Shown: positions 41,229 to 51,962, numbered from the stretch's first letter. The stretch is 64,000 bases of DNA from Streptomyces sp. WMMC940 (GCF_027460265.1 NZ_JAPZBC010000001.1:5312001-5376000), one strand, 5' to 3'. Numbers and translations: made by a program. The notes: generated by a model not told the origin, from the sequence alone.

Positions 41229-42239
41229 TCAGCCGCGGCCGTCGCCGTCCCAGCCGCCATTGCCGCCGCCGTCGTGGTCGTACGGGTAGCGCGTCTCCGC
41301 CTCCAGGGCGCGGCGGGTCGCCGGGCCGTAGACGCCCTCGGGGTCGTCCCGGATGCCGTTGTCGTCCTGGTACTCCGCCACGGCGTCCTCGACGCGGCCG
41401 TCGTAACGCCCGTGGGACCGTCCGCCGTACAGGCCGACCTGCTCCAGCCGTTCCTGCAACTCGACCACCTCGGGGCCCTCGTCGCCGCGCTGCAGCGTGA
41501 CTCCCGGGGCGGGGGAGGAGGGCGCGGGCGCGGTCCCGCCCGTCGGGGTCGCCGACGGGGACGTCGGGCCCGCGGCGAGCGGGGCCGGGGAAGACGCGCC
41601 GGGACGTGGAGAGGCGGAGGCCGGGGTCGACGCCGCGGATGACCCGGACGCCGAGGGCGAAGCGCTCCGGGGCGCCGACTCCGAGGCGGACACCGAGGCG
41701 TCGGGTGCGTCGGGCGCCGCCGATACGAACGGGGCCGTCGTCTCGCTGTCGGGCAGGGCGTCGTTCCCACCGTCGTCCTTCGTGAGCAGTCCGCTCGCGT
41801 AGGCCGCGGTCCCCAGCACCGCCACCACGGCGGCGACGGCCACGGCCACACGCCGCCCGCCACGGCCGCGTCCGCGCCGCCGCCCTCCGGCCGCGAGGTC
41901 CGGCTCCGCCCCGGTCATGTCGTAGGCACGGCCGTGTTCGTACCGGTGGTCGTACGCGCCCCCGTGTCCGGCCGCCCCGTGCGGCGCGTCGGGCGCCCCG
42001 TCCTGCCCGGCGGCGCCGTGGACCGCGGGTGCGAGCAACTGCGTCAGCTCGGGCGGCGGCCCGGCCACGGTCGCGGCCGGGGCGTTGGCCGGATCCGGAA
42101 GCGCCACGTAGGGCCGGACCCGCAGCGGATCGAATCCCTCCGTCGTCGCGGCCCGCCCGCAGTCGCAGCCCCGGACTCCGCCGGATCTGCCGTCCGCGTC
42201 GTCCTGCCTGCCGCATTCAGGACAGACGTGTCCCGTCAT
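41229..42239 (-). CDS. zinc-ribbon, membrane and peptidoglycan-binding protein
   Basis: 336 aa, GGGAGGGAAC upstream of the ATG. N-terminal cysteines (HVCPECGRQDDAD and GCDCGR) form a zinc-ribbon-like site. A basic GRRRGRGRGGRR stretch is followed by one helix (VAVAVAAVVAVLGTAAYASGLL, residues ~150-172). A Ser/Pro/Ala-rich extracellular linker leads to a PG_binding_1 domain (VTLQRGDEGPEVVELQERLEQVGLYGG and VYGPATRRALEA). It probably tethers the membrane to the cell wall. Confidence 0.85.
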   Translation of the reverse strand: MTGHVCPECGRQDDADGRSGGVRGCDCGRAATTEGFDPLRVRPYVALPDPANAPAATVAGPPPELTQLLAPAVHGAAGQDGAPDAPHGAAGHGGAYDHRYEHGRAYDMTGAEPDLAAGGRRRGRGRGGRRVAVAVAAVVAVLGTAAYASGLLTKDDGGNDALPDSETTAPFVSAAPDAPDASVSASESAPRSASPSASGSSAASTPASASPRPGASSPAPLAAGPTSPSATPTGGTAPAPSSPAPGVTLQRGDEGPEVVELQERLEQVGLYGGRSHGRYDGRVEDAVAEYQDDNGIRDDPEGVYGPATRRALEAETRYPYDHDGGGNGGWDGDGRG

Positions 42240-42387
42240 CGTGGGTTCCCTCCCCTTGCGCTGCCAGCGATTATGCAGCCCCTGTCCAGTGCCCGGACGG
42301 TGAGCCTCCGCTCGGCAGGCCGTAGCCGGGCGAAACACCCAGGATGGGAGGAGCAGACGAGCGCGCTGCGGACCGGAGGTCGACTCC

Positions 42388-44466
42388 ATGGCGCAGGAAG
42401 CGAACACGCCGGCCGCCGGCCCCGGACCGATACCCCGGCCCGGCGAGGGTGCGAACCGCCGGACCGTTCTCGTGGCGATCGGCGCACTGCTGCTGGGCCT
42501 GCTGCTCGCCGCGCTCGACCAGACCATCGTGGCCACCGCGCTGCCGACGATCGTCAGCGACCTCGGCGGCCTGGAGCACCTGTCCTGGGTGGTCACCGCC
42601 TACATCCTCGCTTCGACGGCGGCGACCCCGCTCTGGGGCAAACTCGGTGACCAGTACGGCCGCAAGAAGCTCTTCCAGACGGCCATCGTCATCTTCCTGA
42701 TCGGCTCGGCGCTGTGCGGCATCGCGCAGGACATGCCGCAGCTCATCGCCTACCGCGCCGTCCAGGGCCTCGGCGGCGGCGGCCTCATCGTGCTGTCGAT
42801 GGCGATCGTCGGCGACATCGTCTCCCCTCGCGAACGCGGGCGCTACCAGGGGCTGTTCGGCGCCGTCTTCGGGGCGACCAGTGTGCTCGGGCCGCTGCTC
42901 GGCGGCCTGTTCACCCAGCACCTCAGCTGGCGCTGGGTGTTCTACATCAATCTGCCCATCGGCGTGGTCGCGCTCTTCGTCATCGCCACCGTCCTGCGCA
43001 TCCCGGTCCGCCGGACTCACCACACCATCGACTACCTGGGCACGGTCCTGATCGCGGCCGTCGCCACCTGCCTGGTCCTGGTCGCCTCGCTCGGCGGCAC
43101 CACCTGGGCCTGGGACTCGCCGCAGATCGTCGCCCTGGCCGTGCTCGGGGTCCTGCTCCTCGTCGCCTTCGTCCGCGCGGAGCGCCGCGCCGCCGAGCCC
43201 GTGCTGCCGCTGAAGCTGTTCCGGAACCGGACGTTCACCCTCGTCTCCGCCGTCAGCTTCATCGTCGGGTTCGCGATGTTCGGCGCGCTGACGTACCTGC
43301 CGACGTTCCTGCAGATCGTCCAGGGCATCACTCCCACCATGTCCGGCGTCCACATGCTGCCGATGGTGGTCGGACTGCTGATCACCTCCACCGTGTCCGG
43401 TCAGATCGTCAGCCGGACGGGCCGGTGGAAGGTCTTCCCGGTAGCAGGCACCGCCGTGACCGCCGTCGGCCTCCTCCTGCTCCACCAGCTGGAGCCGGGC
43501 ACCCCGACCTGGGAGGTCAGCGGCTACTTCTTCGTCTTCGGTTCCGGCCTCGGCCTGGTCATGCAGGTGCTGGTGCTGGCGGTGCAGAACGCGGTCGGGT
43601 ACGAGGACCTCGGCGTCGCCACGTCCGGCGCCACCTTCTTCCGTTCCATCGGCGCCTCGTTCGGCGTCGCGCTCTTCGGCACGGTCTTCACCGGCCGGCT
43701 GCGCGAGCTCCTCGCCGAGGCGCTCGCCGGCCGCCCGCTGCCGCCGGGGACCAGCCCCGAACGGATCGCCGCCGATTCGTCCGCCATCGCCCTGCTGCCG
43801 CCCGGACTGCGCCCGTCGGTCCTCCAGGCGTTCTCGACGTCCATCACGGACGTCTTCCTGTACGCGGCGCCGGTCGTCGCCGTCGGCTGCGTCCTCGCCC
43901 TCTTCCTGCGGGAGGACAAGCTGCGCGGCTCCGTCACCGCTCCCGAGGTCAGCGAGACCATCGCCCCCAATCCAGTCCAGCGCTCGTCGTACGACGAATG
44001 CGCCCGCGCGCTGTCCCTCCTCGGTTCGCGCGAGGGCCGCAAGGCGGTCTACGTCAAGATCACAGACAGGTCCGGGCTGGATCTCAGTCCGGCGGCGAGC
44101 TGGCTGCTGCTGCGCGTCAAACGCCACGGGCTGGTGGAACCCGCCCGGCTCGCCGAGGCCACCAACGTGCCGGTCAGGGCCGTCACCGACGCGTCACGGG
44201 AGGTCGAGGAGCGTGGGCTGGCCCGCCGGGAGGGTCTGTCGCTGATGCTCACCGACAAGGGCGTGGACGCCACGGCGAAGCTGTCCGAGGCGCGGGAGGA
44301 GTCGCTGGCGGAGCTGCTGGGCGACTGGTGGGGACCGGACCGGCCCACCGACCTCGTCCAGCTGGTGAAGGAACTGACCGCGGAGCTGTGCGGCTCCGAC
44401 GGCGAGCGCCCCTCCAGCGGCGAACCGCACCGGGACCACCAGGCCTGGAACTTCCCCACGCACTGA
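42388..44466 (+). CDS. DHA2-type MFS drug exporter fused to a MarR-like domain
   Basis: 692 aa. Residues ~25-510 form a 14-helix EmrB/QacA-type transporter: LAALDQTIVATALPTIVSDLGG (motif D1), LGDQYGRKKLF (motif A), and the antiporter motif in GATSVLGPLLGGLF. Residues ~530-690 are soluble and resemble a winged helix of MarR type: AASWLLLRVKRHGLVEPARLAEATNVPVRAVTDASREVEERGL then RREGLSLMLTDKGVDATAKL. A transporter with its own regulator-like cytoplasmic domain may sense its substrate. It is divergent from the peptidoglycan-binding gene. Confidence 0.93.
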   Translation: MAQEANTPAAGPGPIPRPGEGANRRTVLVAIGALLLGLLLAALDQTIVATALPTIVSDLGGLEHLSWVVTAYILASTAATPLWGKLGDQYGRKKLFQTAIVIFLIGSALCGIAQDMPQLIAYRAVQGLGGGGLIVLSMAIVGDIVSPRERGRYQGLFGAVFGATSVLGPLLGGLFTQHLSWRWVFYINLPIGVVALFVIATVLRIPVRRTHHTIDYLGTVLIAAVATCLVLVASLGGTTWAWDSPQIVALAVLGVLLLVAFVRAERRAAEPVLPLKLFRNRTFTLVSAVSFIVGFAMFGALTYLPTFLQIVQGITPTMSGVHMLPMVVGLLITSTVSGQIVSRTGRWKVFPVAGTAVTAVGLLLLHQLEPGTPTWEVSGYFFVFGSGLGLVMQVLVLAVQNAVGYEDLGVATSGATFFRSIGASFGVALFGTVFTGRLRELLAEALAGRPLPPGTSPERIAADSSAIALLPPGLRPSVLQAFSTSITDVFLYAAPVVAVGCVLALFLREDKLRGSVTAPEVSETIAPNPVQRSSYDECARALSLLGSREGRKAVYVKITDRSGLDLSPAASWLLLRVKRHGLVEPARLAEATNVPVRAVTDASREVEERGLARREGLSLMLTDKGVDATAKLSEAREESLAELLGDWWGPDRPTDLVQLVKELTAELCGSDGERPSSGEPHRDHQAWNFPTH

Positions 44467-44670
44467 GCGGCCCCTGGACGGCCCCGGGAGGGCCCTCCGA
44501 GGGCCCGGGGGGCCCGGGAGGAACGGGGCCCGTGCTGCCCCCGGCCCCGGGAGGGCGGCACGGCCCCAGGACGGGCGGCGGGAACGCTCCGTGCCGCCTG
44601 TCTCGTCTGCCCCGCGCCGCCTGTTCCGTGTCGCTGCCCCGCGCTCCCTGTGCCCCGCAGGCGGACCGGA

Positions 44671-45192
44671 TCAGGCCGACGCATCCCCTTCCCGGGGCAC
44701 AGGTTCCCCGAGGGTCAGCTCCTTGCCGTACCAGATCTCCATGTACGGCCCCTCGCAGTACGCGGGGATCTCCCGGTAGCCGTGTCGTGCGTACAGGGTG
44801 CGGGCCCCGACCAGGTCCAGCCGGGTGTTGAGCACCATCCGCCGCGCCCCGAGCCGCCGGGCCGCCTCCTCCAGAGCCGTCAGCAGGGCCGCGCCGCCTC
44901 CCGTGCCGCGGAACGCGGGGCGGACGAACACCCTGGTGAGCTCGGCCCGTTCGGAGTCCAGCAGCAGCACCCCGCCACAGGCCGCCGGCTCGCCGTCGTG
45001 GCGCCCGACGACGAACCCGCCGGTGGGGGCGCCGAGCCGGGCCACGCCGTCGTCCGCGAGGCCCTCGTCGACCTCCGCGTTCGTGGCGGGCCGCCCCCAG
45101 TAGCTGCCTGCCACATCGGCGTAGTAGTCGCGCCGCAGCGCCGTGGCGTCAGGGCTGTCGAAGTGCTCGGGAAGCACGGTCCATCGCGTCAT
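44671..45192 (-). CDS. GNAT-family N-acetyltransferase
   Basis: 173 aa starting MTRWTVLPEHFDSPDATALRRDYYADV. The acetyl-CoA binding loop is VFVRPAFRGTGGGAALLTALEEAARRLG (R/Q-x-x-G-x-G/A), followed by a beta strand MVLNTR and ARTLYARHGYREIPAY, the classical GNAT C-terminal motif. Substrate unknown. No signal peptide. It stands alone next to a mobile-element relic. Confidence 0.9.
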   Translation of the reverse strand: MTRWTVLPEHFDSPDATALRRDYYADVAGSYWGRPATNAEVDEGLADDGVARLGAPTGGFVVGRHDGEPAACGGVLLLDSERAELTRVFVRPAFRGTGGGAALLTALEEAARRLGARRMVLNTRLDLVGARTLYARHGYREIPAYCEGPYMEIWYGKELTLGEPVPREGDASA

Positions 45193-45561
45193 ACCGATGT
45201 CTGTACCTGGCCGGCCGGCCGCATCGCGAGCGGTTTACGGTTCCCCGCGACCGGTGCCGCCCGGCCCCGGACCGCGCGTCCCGAACCACCCGGCGCCCGC
45301 CGTTCGTTGCCGTCTTCCGTTGCCGTCTTCCGGTGTCGTCTTCCGGTGCTGGCGGCGGTGCCGCCGTCCGGCGCCGGGCCTGCTGTCGCCCGGCTTGTCG
45401 CCGGCCCGCGGCCGTCGCGAGGCAGGTGTGTCCGGCCGGGCCCAGAAGCGCGATCCGGCGCACGTGCCCGGCGGCGGGCGCGAAACCGAGCGGCACCATG
45501 ATCGACGATATCGGGCCCCGCTTCCGTATCTGTACCTGTGACTCCACCCACGATTGAAGTC
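45193..45561. other. gene-free stretch
   Basis: About 370 bp between the GNAT start and a TnpB relic. It contains simple CGTCTTCCGTTGCCGTCTTCC-like direct repeats (45309-45350) and no supported gene. Confidence 0.45.
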
Positions 45562-45711
45562 GCGCGCTTCCTGCGTCGGTGGCCAGGCCTCCGCGCAGAG
45601 GGCCGGCCCGGTCCCGTGCTCGACGTACAGCGCGCCGACGATGTCGGCGTTCTCCACGAACCCGCACCGGACGCACTCGAACTTCGCTTGGGTGACGGAA
45701 TCGATTCCCCC
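45562..45711 (-). pseudogene. IS200/IS605-type TnpB, C-terminal relic
   Basis: On the minus strand about 50 codons read AKFECVRCGFVENADIVGAL within an otherwise meaningless frame. The F-x-C-x-x-C-G-x-x-x-x-A-D pattern is the second half of the TnpB zinc ribbon and the start of its final catalytic region. The bulk of the gene is missing on the upstream side. An imperfect hairpin CCACCG/CGGTGG at 45710-45729 adjoins it and may be part of the old element end. Confidence 0.55.
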
Positions 45712-47419
<1,708 letters not shown>

Positions 47420-47474
47420 CGCACCCGGCGGGCGCGCGGCGCCCCGACGTCCGTCCGGACGTCTCCGCCCTCCC

Positions 47475-47501
47475 GGTGCCCGGCCGGCCGTGCCGGGCAC
47501 C
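47475..47501 (+). terminator. gdhA terminator
   Basis: GGTGCCCGGC (47475-47484) and GCCGGGCACC (47492-47501) form a perfect 10-bp stem with a 7-nt loop, 55 bp after the stop. No U-tract. Confidence 0.75.
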
Positions 47502-47646
47502 CGGTCCCCGTCCGACGTGCCGGCCGCCCGCGCAGGCTCGTCCGGCACAGCCCGATCGGCCTGCCGGCAGATCTCCTCCGGAAGCGGCCGCCTCCTGGCA
47601 CACTGCACCCGGAAGCGGAAGAAGCGGGTGACGGGGGGCGGTTGCG

Positions 47647-48861
47647 GTGGACGACACGGCGAGTACGGAACGAGCAGGTGCGATACCCGGGCCACCGCTC
47701 CGGCCGGGTCCGTACCCCGGACGGGCAGGAGCCGTCCGGGCCGTCGGGGAGCGGTGGTTGCGGCAGTTCGACGGGCGAGGCGACTTCGTCTGCTCGCCCG
47801 CCGGGCTGTGGCTCGCACTCGGTGCCGTGGCGGCGGGCGCGCGCGGCGGCACCGCCGAGGAGCTGCGGGCGCTGCTCGGCACGGCCGGGGACGACGCGGC
47901 CGCGGCCGTCACCTCCGCGGCCCGGGAACTCGCCGACACGGAGGCGTTGGCCGTGGCGACCCGCGTGTGGAGCAGGGTCCCGGTCCACCGGGCCTACCGT
48001 GGGGCGCTGCCCGGCATCGGATTCGCCCATCTCGGCGACGGCCGGGACGACATCGACGACTGGGTGAAGCAGGCGACCGGCGGGCAGATCGAGAGGCTGC
48101 CGGCCCCCGTCCTCCCGGACACTCTCCTGGCCCTGGTCAACGTCCTCGCGCTGAAAGCCCGTTGGCAGACGCCCTTCCCCGGCCATGCGACCCGGCCCGC
48201 GCCGTTCACGGACGCATCGGGGACGCTCCACCAGGTGCCGACGATGCACCGGCGGCTGGCCCCCGGCGACGCGTGGACCACGGGCCCGGCCCAGGTCGCC
48301 CAGCTGCGCTGCGAGGGCGCGGCGGGCGCGGTGGTCCGGCTCGTCCTCGGCGCGCCGGACGCCGGCCCCGCCGACGTGCTGCCCGCGGCCTGGGCGCCGC
48401 GCGAGGCGTGCGCACCCGTCGAGGCGGAGGCCGTCGCCCTCGCCGTGCCCCGCCTCGCCCTGCGGACGACGACGGACGTCACACCCCAACTGCCCGCGCT
48501 GGGCGTCCGGCAGGCGACCTCGTCGCTCGCCGACTTCTCCGGACTGTCGCCCGAACGACTGGCGATCTCGATGGTCGTCCAGGAGGCCGTCCTCAAGATC
48601 GCGGAACTCGGCGTGGAGGCGGCGGCCGCGACGGCGGTCCTCACCCGCGCGGGCGGCGCGCCTCGTCCCGACCGGACCCTCCGGCTCGCCTACGACCGCC
48701 CCTTCGGCGTCGTCGTCCTCGACGCCTCCGGCCGGCTCCCCCTCTTCGCCGCCTGGCAGTCGACCGCCCCGGCGGGCGACCCGGTGCCCGAGCCGGACCA
48801 CCTCGGCACGTTCCCGCCCCCGCCGCCGCTCCCGCCGGGGGCGACCGGTCCGGGACGCTGA
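47647..48861 (+). CDS. serpin-family protease inhibitor
   Basis: 404 aa from GTG. Serpin features: FVCSPAGLWLALGAVAAGARGGTAEELRALLG near the N-terminus (helix B/C region), VNVLALKARWQTPFPGHAT (strand 3A, as N-x-x-x-F-K-x-x-W in others), and the hinge VVQEAVLKIAELGVEAAAATAVLT preceding the reactive-centre loop, then YDRPFGVVVLD. No signal peptide, so probably intracellular, as for other bacterial serpins. The small-residue hinge suggests an inhibitory serpin; the target protease is unknown. Confidence 0.88.
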   Translation: MDDTASTERAGAIPGPPLRPGPYPGRAGAVRAVGERWLRQFDGRGDFVCSPAGLWLALGAVAAGARGGTAEELRALLGTAGDDAAAAVTSAARELADTEALAVATRVWSRVPVHRAYRGALPGIGFAHLGDGRDDIDDWVKQATGGQIERLPAPVLPDTLLALVNVLALKARWQTPFPGHATRPAPFTDASGTLHQVPTMHRRLAPGDAWTTGPAQVAQLRCEGAAGAVVRLVLGAPDAGPADVLPAAWAPREACAPVEAEAVALAVPRLALRTTTDVTPQLPALGVRQATSSLADFSGLSPERLAISMVVQEAVLKIAELGVEAAAATAVLTRAGGAPRPDRTLRLAYDRPFGVVVLDASGRLPLFAAWQSTAPAGDPVPEPDHLGTFPPPPPLPPGATGPGR

Positions 48862-48882
48862 CGCCGTGTGGCCGACGGCACC

Positions 48883-48917
48883 GGAGCCCCGCCGGAACGA
48901 CGCTCCGACGGGGCTCC
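48883..48917. terminator. bidirectional hairpin between convergent genes
   Basis: GGAGCCCCG (48883-48891) pairs with CGGGGCTCC (48909-48917). It lies between the serpin stop (48861) and the convergent stop at 48945 and can serve both. Confidence 0.65.
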
Positions 48918-48944
48918 TCGTCGCGGAACCGACTCAGGAAGGGG

Positions 48945-49364
48945 TCAGCGCAGGCTCCAGACGACGTCGAAGGACTCCGACGGATCGTCGGACCCGATGA
49001 CTCCTGTGCCGCCGAGAAGGGCGGAGACCTTCTGGCACTGCACGTAGCCCGCACCGCTCCCGGACCGGAGCCCGATGACGAGCCGCCGCGACCTCCACCG
49101 GGAAGGCACACCGGACAGCTCGAAGACGCGTCCGCTCTCCGCGTCGTCGAACGCGTGGAGTTCCAGGCCGTCGTAACGGGTCACCAGTTGTACGGCGTCC
49201 ACGCCCTCGAACAGGAGGTCCAGACGCAGCGGGTGCGCGGAGTCCGGCGCCGCACGGAGCAGCAGCCGTGAATGGCCGACGCCGTACCGCCAGACCCTGA
49301 AGCTCCGCTCGGAGGCGAAGAGGACGGACGCGTCGTCACCGGCGCTGCTCGGACGGACCGTCAC
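48945..49364 (-). CDS. hypothetical protein
   Basis: 139 aa from GTG 49364 (VTVRPSSAGDDASVLFASERSF). GAGAGGA lies just upstream; GTG 49367 is the alternative. The sequence is a mix of short hydrophobic and Arg-rich strands (RVWRYGVGHSRLLLRAAPD, RRLVIGLRSGSGAGYVQC) and looks like an all-beta domain. No family recognised and no signal peptide. Confidence 0.65.
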   Translation of the reverse strand: MTVRPSSAGDDASVLFASERSFRVWRYGVGHSRLLLRAAPDSAHPLRLDLLFEGVDAVQLVTRYDGLELHAFDDAESGRVFELSGVPSRWRSRRLVIGLRSGSGAGYVQCQKVSALLGGTGVIGSDDPSESFDVVWSLR

Positions 49365-49393
49365 CACTCCTCTCCCCGCCCCACTCCGGGTGT

Positions 49394-49720
49394 TCAACCC
49401 TGCTTCGGCGCGGCCTGCTGGACCACCTCGAAGGACCACAGGGTCGAGCCCGTCGCGGCCGGCTTCGGGCGTTCGCCCCCGCCGCCCTCGCCGCGGTGGG
49501 CGGCCTGCATGGGGCCGGACATCCAGTTCTGGAAGTCCTCCTCGCTGCGCCAGCGGGTGTAGACGAGGTAGTCGTCGGTGCCCTCCAGCGGGCGGAGCAG
49601 CTCGAACCACTCGAAGCCGTCCGAGGACTCCACGGCCCCCGCACGAGCGGAGAACCGCTGCTCCAGGGCCTCGCGTTGTTCGGCGGGGACGGTCAGCACA
49701 TTGATCTTCACGACACTCAT
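49394..49720 (-). CDS. MhuD-like heme-degrading monooxygenase (ABM fold)
   Basis: 108 aa starting MSVVKINVLTVPAEQ. It matches the dimeric ferredoxin-like ABM fold and keeps the residues known from Mycobacterium MhuD at the same positions: Asn7, Trp66 and the haem-ligating His75. The C-terminal AATGSTLWSFEVV also parallels MhuD. MhuD opens haem to release iron without CO. No Shine-Dalgarno; TATCCT lies 9 nt before the ATG, so the message may be leaderless. No adjacent haem transporter is seen. Confidence 0.82.
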   Translation of the reverse strand: MSVVKINVLTVPAEQREALEQRFSARAGAVESSDGFEWFELLRPLEGTDDYLVYTRWRSEEDFQNWMSGPMQAAHRGEGGGGERPKPAATGSTLWSFEVVQQAAPKQG

Positions 49721-49812
49721 GAGGTGCAGGATAGGGCGGGCACGGGCCACTCGGCGTCCCGACCCGGCGGGGCGGCGGACGGCGCACCGGGCGCTCGCCG
49801 CCCCGCCCGGGC

Positions 49813-50481
49813 TCAGCCGGTGACGCGGGCCAGCAGGAGGCCGTCGTACCCGCGTGCGCCCACCGTCTGGACGGCGGTCGCCGTGAGCCGCGGGTGCTCC
49901 GAGACGACCTCGAACATCCGGCGGGTGCCCACGACCGCGGGGTCCTCGCTCGTAGCGTCGAGGACCGAGCCGCCGCGTACGACGTTGTCGACGACGATGA
50001 CGCTGCCCGGGCGGGACAGCTTCACCGCCCACTCCACGTAGTGGGGGTTGTTGGCCTTGTCGGCGTCGATGAAGAAGAAGTCGAACGGGGCGCTGCCCTC
50101 GGCCTCCAGCGCTGCGAGGCTGTCGAGTGCGGATCCGACCCGTACCTCGACGTTCTTGTCGAGTCCCGCGCGGGCGAGGTTGGCGCGGGCCACGTCCGCG
50201 TGCTTCGCGCTGTACTCGAGCGAGACGAGTTGTCCGTCGGCGGGCAGTGCCCGGCCGAGCCAGATGGTGCTGTAACCCCCGAGCGTGCCGATCTCGAGGA
50301 TCCTCGTCGCGCCCTGGGTGAGGGCAAGCAGGTGCAGCAGCTTGCCCTGGCTGGGCGCGACGGCGATCTGCGGCAGGCCGGCCGCGTCGCTCGCGGCCAC
50401 GGCGGACTTCAGGGCGTCGTCCTCCGGAACCAGCAGGTCGGTCAAGTAGGCGTCCACGGCGTTCCATTGCTGTTCAGACAT
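49813..50481 (-). CDS. SAM-dependent O-methyltransferase (CCoAOMT family)
   Basis: 222 aa from ATG 50481 (MSEQQWNAVDAYL). SAM-binding motif I is ILEIGTLGGYSTIWLGRAL; the metal/catalytic region is FDFFFIDADKANNPHYVEW and VIVVDNVVRGGSV, as in caffeoyl-CoA-type O-methyltransferases that use Mg2+/Ca2+ and methylate catechol-like substrates. Actinobacterial homologues such as Rv0187-like enzymes have broad specificity. The gene is alone, with no biosynthetic cluster around it. Confidence 0.92.
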   Translation of the reverse strand: MSEQQWNAVDAYLTDLLVPEDDALKSAVAASDAAGLPQIAVAPSQGKLLHLLALTQGATRILEIGTLGGYSTIWLGRALPADGQLVSLEYSAKHADVARANLARAGLDKNVEVRVGSALDSLAALEAEGSAPFDFFFIDADKANNPHYVEWAVKLSRPGSVIVVDNVVRGGSVLDATSEDPAVVGTRRMFEVVSEHPRLTATAVQTVGARGYDGLLLARVTG

Positions 50482-50807
50482 ACGGGAAACGTATCCCAGG
50501 TCCGAACTCCCGGGCGGGACACGCATCCCGGACCGGCTTCACCGCCCACGGCAGGTTCCCTGCCGGGTGCCATGGCTCCACGGACGTCCCCTGCCGCAGG
50601 CCCCTGCCCCACGGCGACCGCGACCACCGCACGCCCGCACGCCCGCACGCCCGCACGCCCGCACGCCCGCACGCCCGCACGCACCACGTCCGGCGCCACA
50701 TGCCCGGTCGGGCCCGGGAAGACGCCGATACGGCGCCTCCCCGGGTGGATCGTCGCGTTCAGCCAGCATCCCCCGACCGCGGCCGACGCGCCATTCGACC
50801 GTGACCT
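50482..50807. other. gene-free stretch with an octanucleotide repeat
   Basis: 326 bp between the methyltransferase start and a serine hydrolase stop. Apart from the GCACGCCC microsatellite at 50629-50682 nothing was recognised; the promoter of the methyltransferase should lie in the first ~60 bp. Confidence 0.45.
50629..50682. repeat. GCACGCCC octanucleotide repeat
   Basis: Six exact head-to-tail copies of GCACGCCC (50629-50676) and a partial seventh. The 8-bp period is not a multiple of three, so copy-number change would shift any frame across it; it lies in non-coding DNA upstream of the methyltransferase. Confidence 0.9.
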
Positions 50808-51962
50808 TCAGTGGGCGGCCGCGTACCGCCAGAAGTCCCTCATCAGTACGGGCGGCGTCGGCCCGGTCATCGCCACCTGGCTGAACATGACGCTCACGGT
50901 GCCGGTGGCCGGGACGATGTGCGCGGTGGTGCCGGTGCCGCCGACCCAGCCGTAGCGGCCGGGCACGTTCCACGGCTGGGTGGCCTCGATGTCGACCGCC
51001 CCGCCGAAGCCCCAGCTCTGGCCCTCCAGGAACAGATCGCTCGCCTCGCGCTGGGCCTTGGTCAGCCGGTCGCCGGTCATCCGCCGTACGGACTCGGGGG
51101 ACAGCAGCCGGCGTCCCCCGAAGACGCCTTCGGCGAGCAGCATCCGGCCGAAGGCCCACCAGTCGTCGACCGTCGAGACCAGACCGCCGGCGCCGGACGG
51201 GAACGCGGGCACGCTGGTCCACTGTCCGTGTGCGTCGGTTCCGTCGACGAGTACGAGCCCGCCGGGCTCGTCGGGCCGGTAGTGGCTGGTGAAGCGGTCC
51301 AGTTTGCCCGCCGGTACGGTGAATCCCGTGTCGGCCATGCCGAGCGGCTCGAACAGCCGCTCGGCCAGGAACTCGGGCAGCGGGCGCCCCGTGACCCGGG
51401 AGACCAGTACGCCCTGGATGTCGGAGCAGGTGTTGTACAGCCAGGTCTCGCCGGGCTGGTGCAGCAGCGGGATCCGGGCCAGCGCCGCCATCCAGGCGTC
51501 CGGCGCCGGAACGCTCCGCGGCTGCGGCGGCCCCTGCTTCAGCTCGCTGAACAGCGGTGTGAGCGCGGGCAGCGAGAAGTCGGACGGAAACCCGTATCCG
51601 GCGCAGGAGCTGAGCAGGTCGAACACGGTGATGGGTCTGGCCGCCGGGACGACGTCGTCGACGGGACCGGACGGCGTACGGACGACCATGGGCGCCGCCA
51701 GCTCCGGCAGCCACGGGGCGACCGCGTCGTCCAGCGCGAGCCGGTCCTCGTCGACCAGCAGCATGACCGCCGCGGCGACGAGCGGTTTGGTGACCGAAGC
51801 GATCCGGAAGATCGAATCCCTTTCCATCGGGGCGCTGCCGTCGACGTCGACCGACCCGACGGCCGCGACCTCCACCCGGTCACCGTGCGCCACCAGTCCC
51901 ACGGCGCCCGGCACCGATCCGTCGCCGACGTGTCTCATGAGGGTCTCGCGCAGGCCGCTCAT
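50808..51962 (-). CDS. serine hydrolase (class C beta-lactamase/DD-peptidase fold)
   Basis: 384 aa, GGAAGGGG before the ATG. The nucleophile motif SVTK is at residues ~55-58 (FRIASVTKPLVAAAV). A Tyr-containing motif appears as TWLYNTCSDIQGVL, in place of the usual Y-S-N. The third motif region is near GGTGTTAHIVPATG, close to the usual [HK]-T/S-G. No signal peptide, so an intracellular esterase/beta-lactamase-like hydrolase rather than a resistance enzyme is more likely. Confidence 0.9.
   Translation of the reverse strand: MSGLRETLMRHVGDGSVPGAVGLVAHGDRVEVAAVGSVDVDGSAPMERDSIFRIASVTKPLVAAAVMLLVDEDRLALDDAVAPWLPELAAPMVVRTPSGPVDDVVPAARPITVFDLLSSCAGYGFPSDFSLPALTPLFSELKQGPPQPRSVPAPDAWMAALARIPLLHQPGETWLYNTCSDIQGVLVSRVTGRPLPEFLAERLFEPLGMADTGFTVPAGKLDRFTSHYRPDEPGGLVLVDGTDAHGQWTSVPAFPSGAGGLVSTVDDWWAFGRMLLAEGVFGGRRLLSPESVRRMTGDRLTKAQREASDLFLEGQSWGFGGAVDIEATQPWNVPGRYGWVGGTGTTAHIVPATGTVSVMFSQVAMTGPTPPVLMRDFWRYAAAH

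Noticed and set aside
42714..44831. Long plus-strand frame overlapping the MFS exporter in another phase
   Set aside because: Arg/Pro/His-rich shadow translation; the exporter frame has clear helices and motifs.
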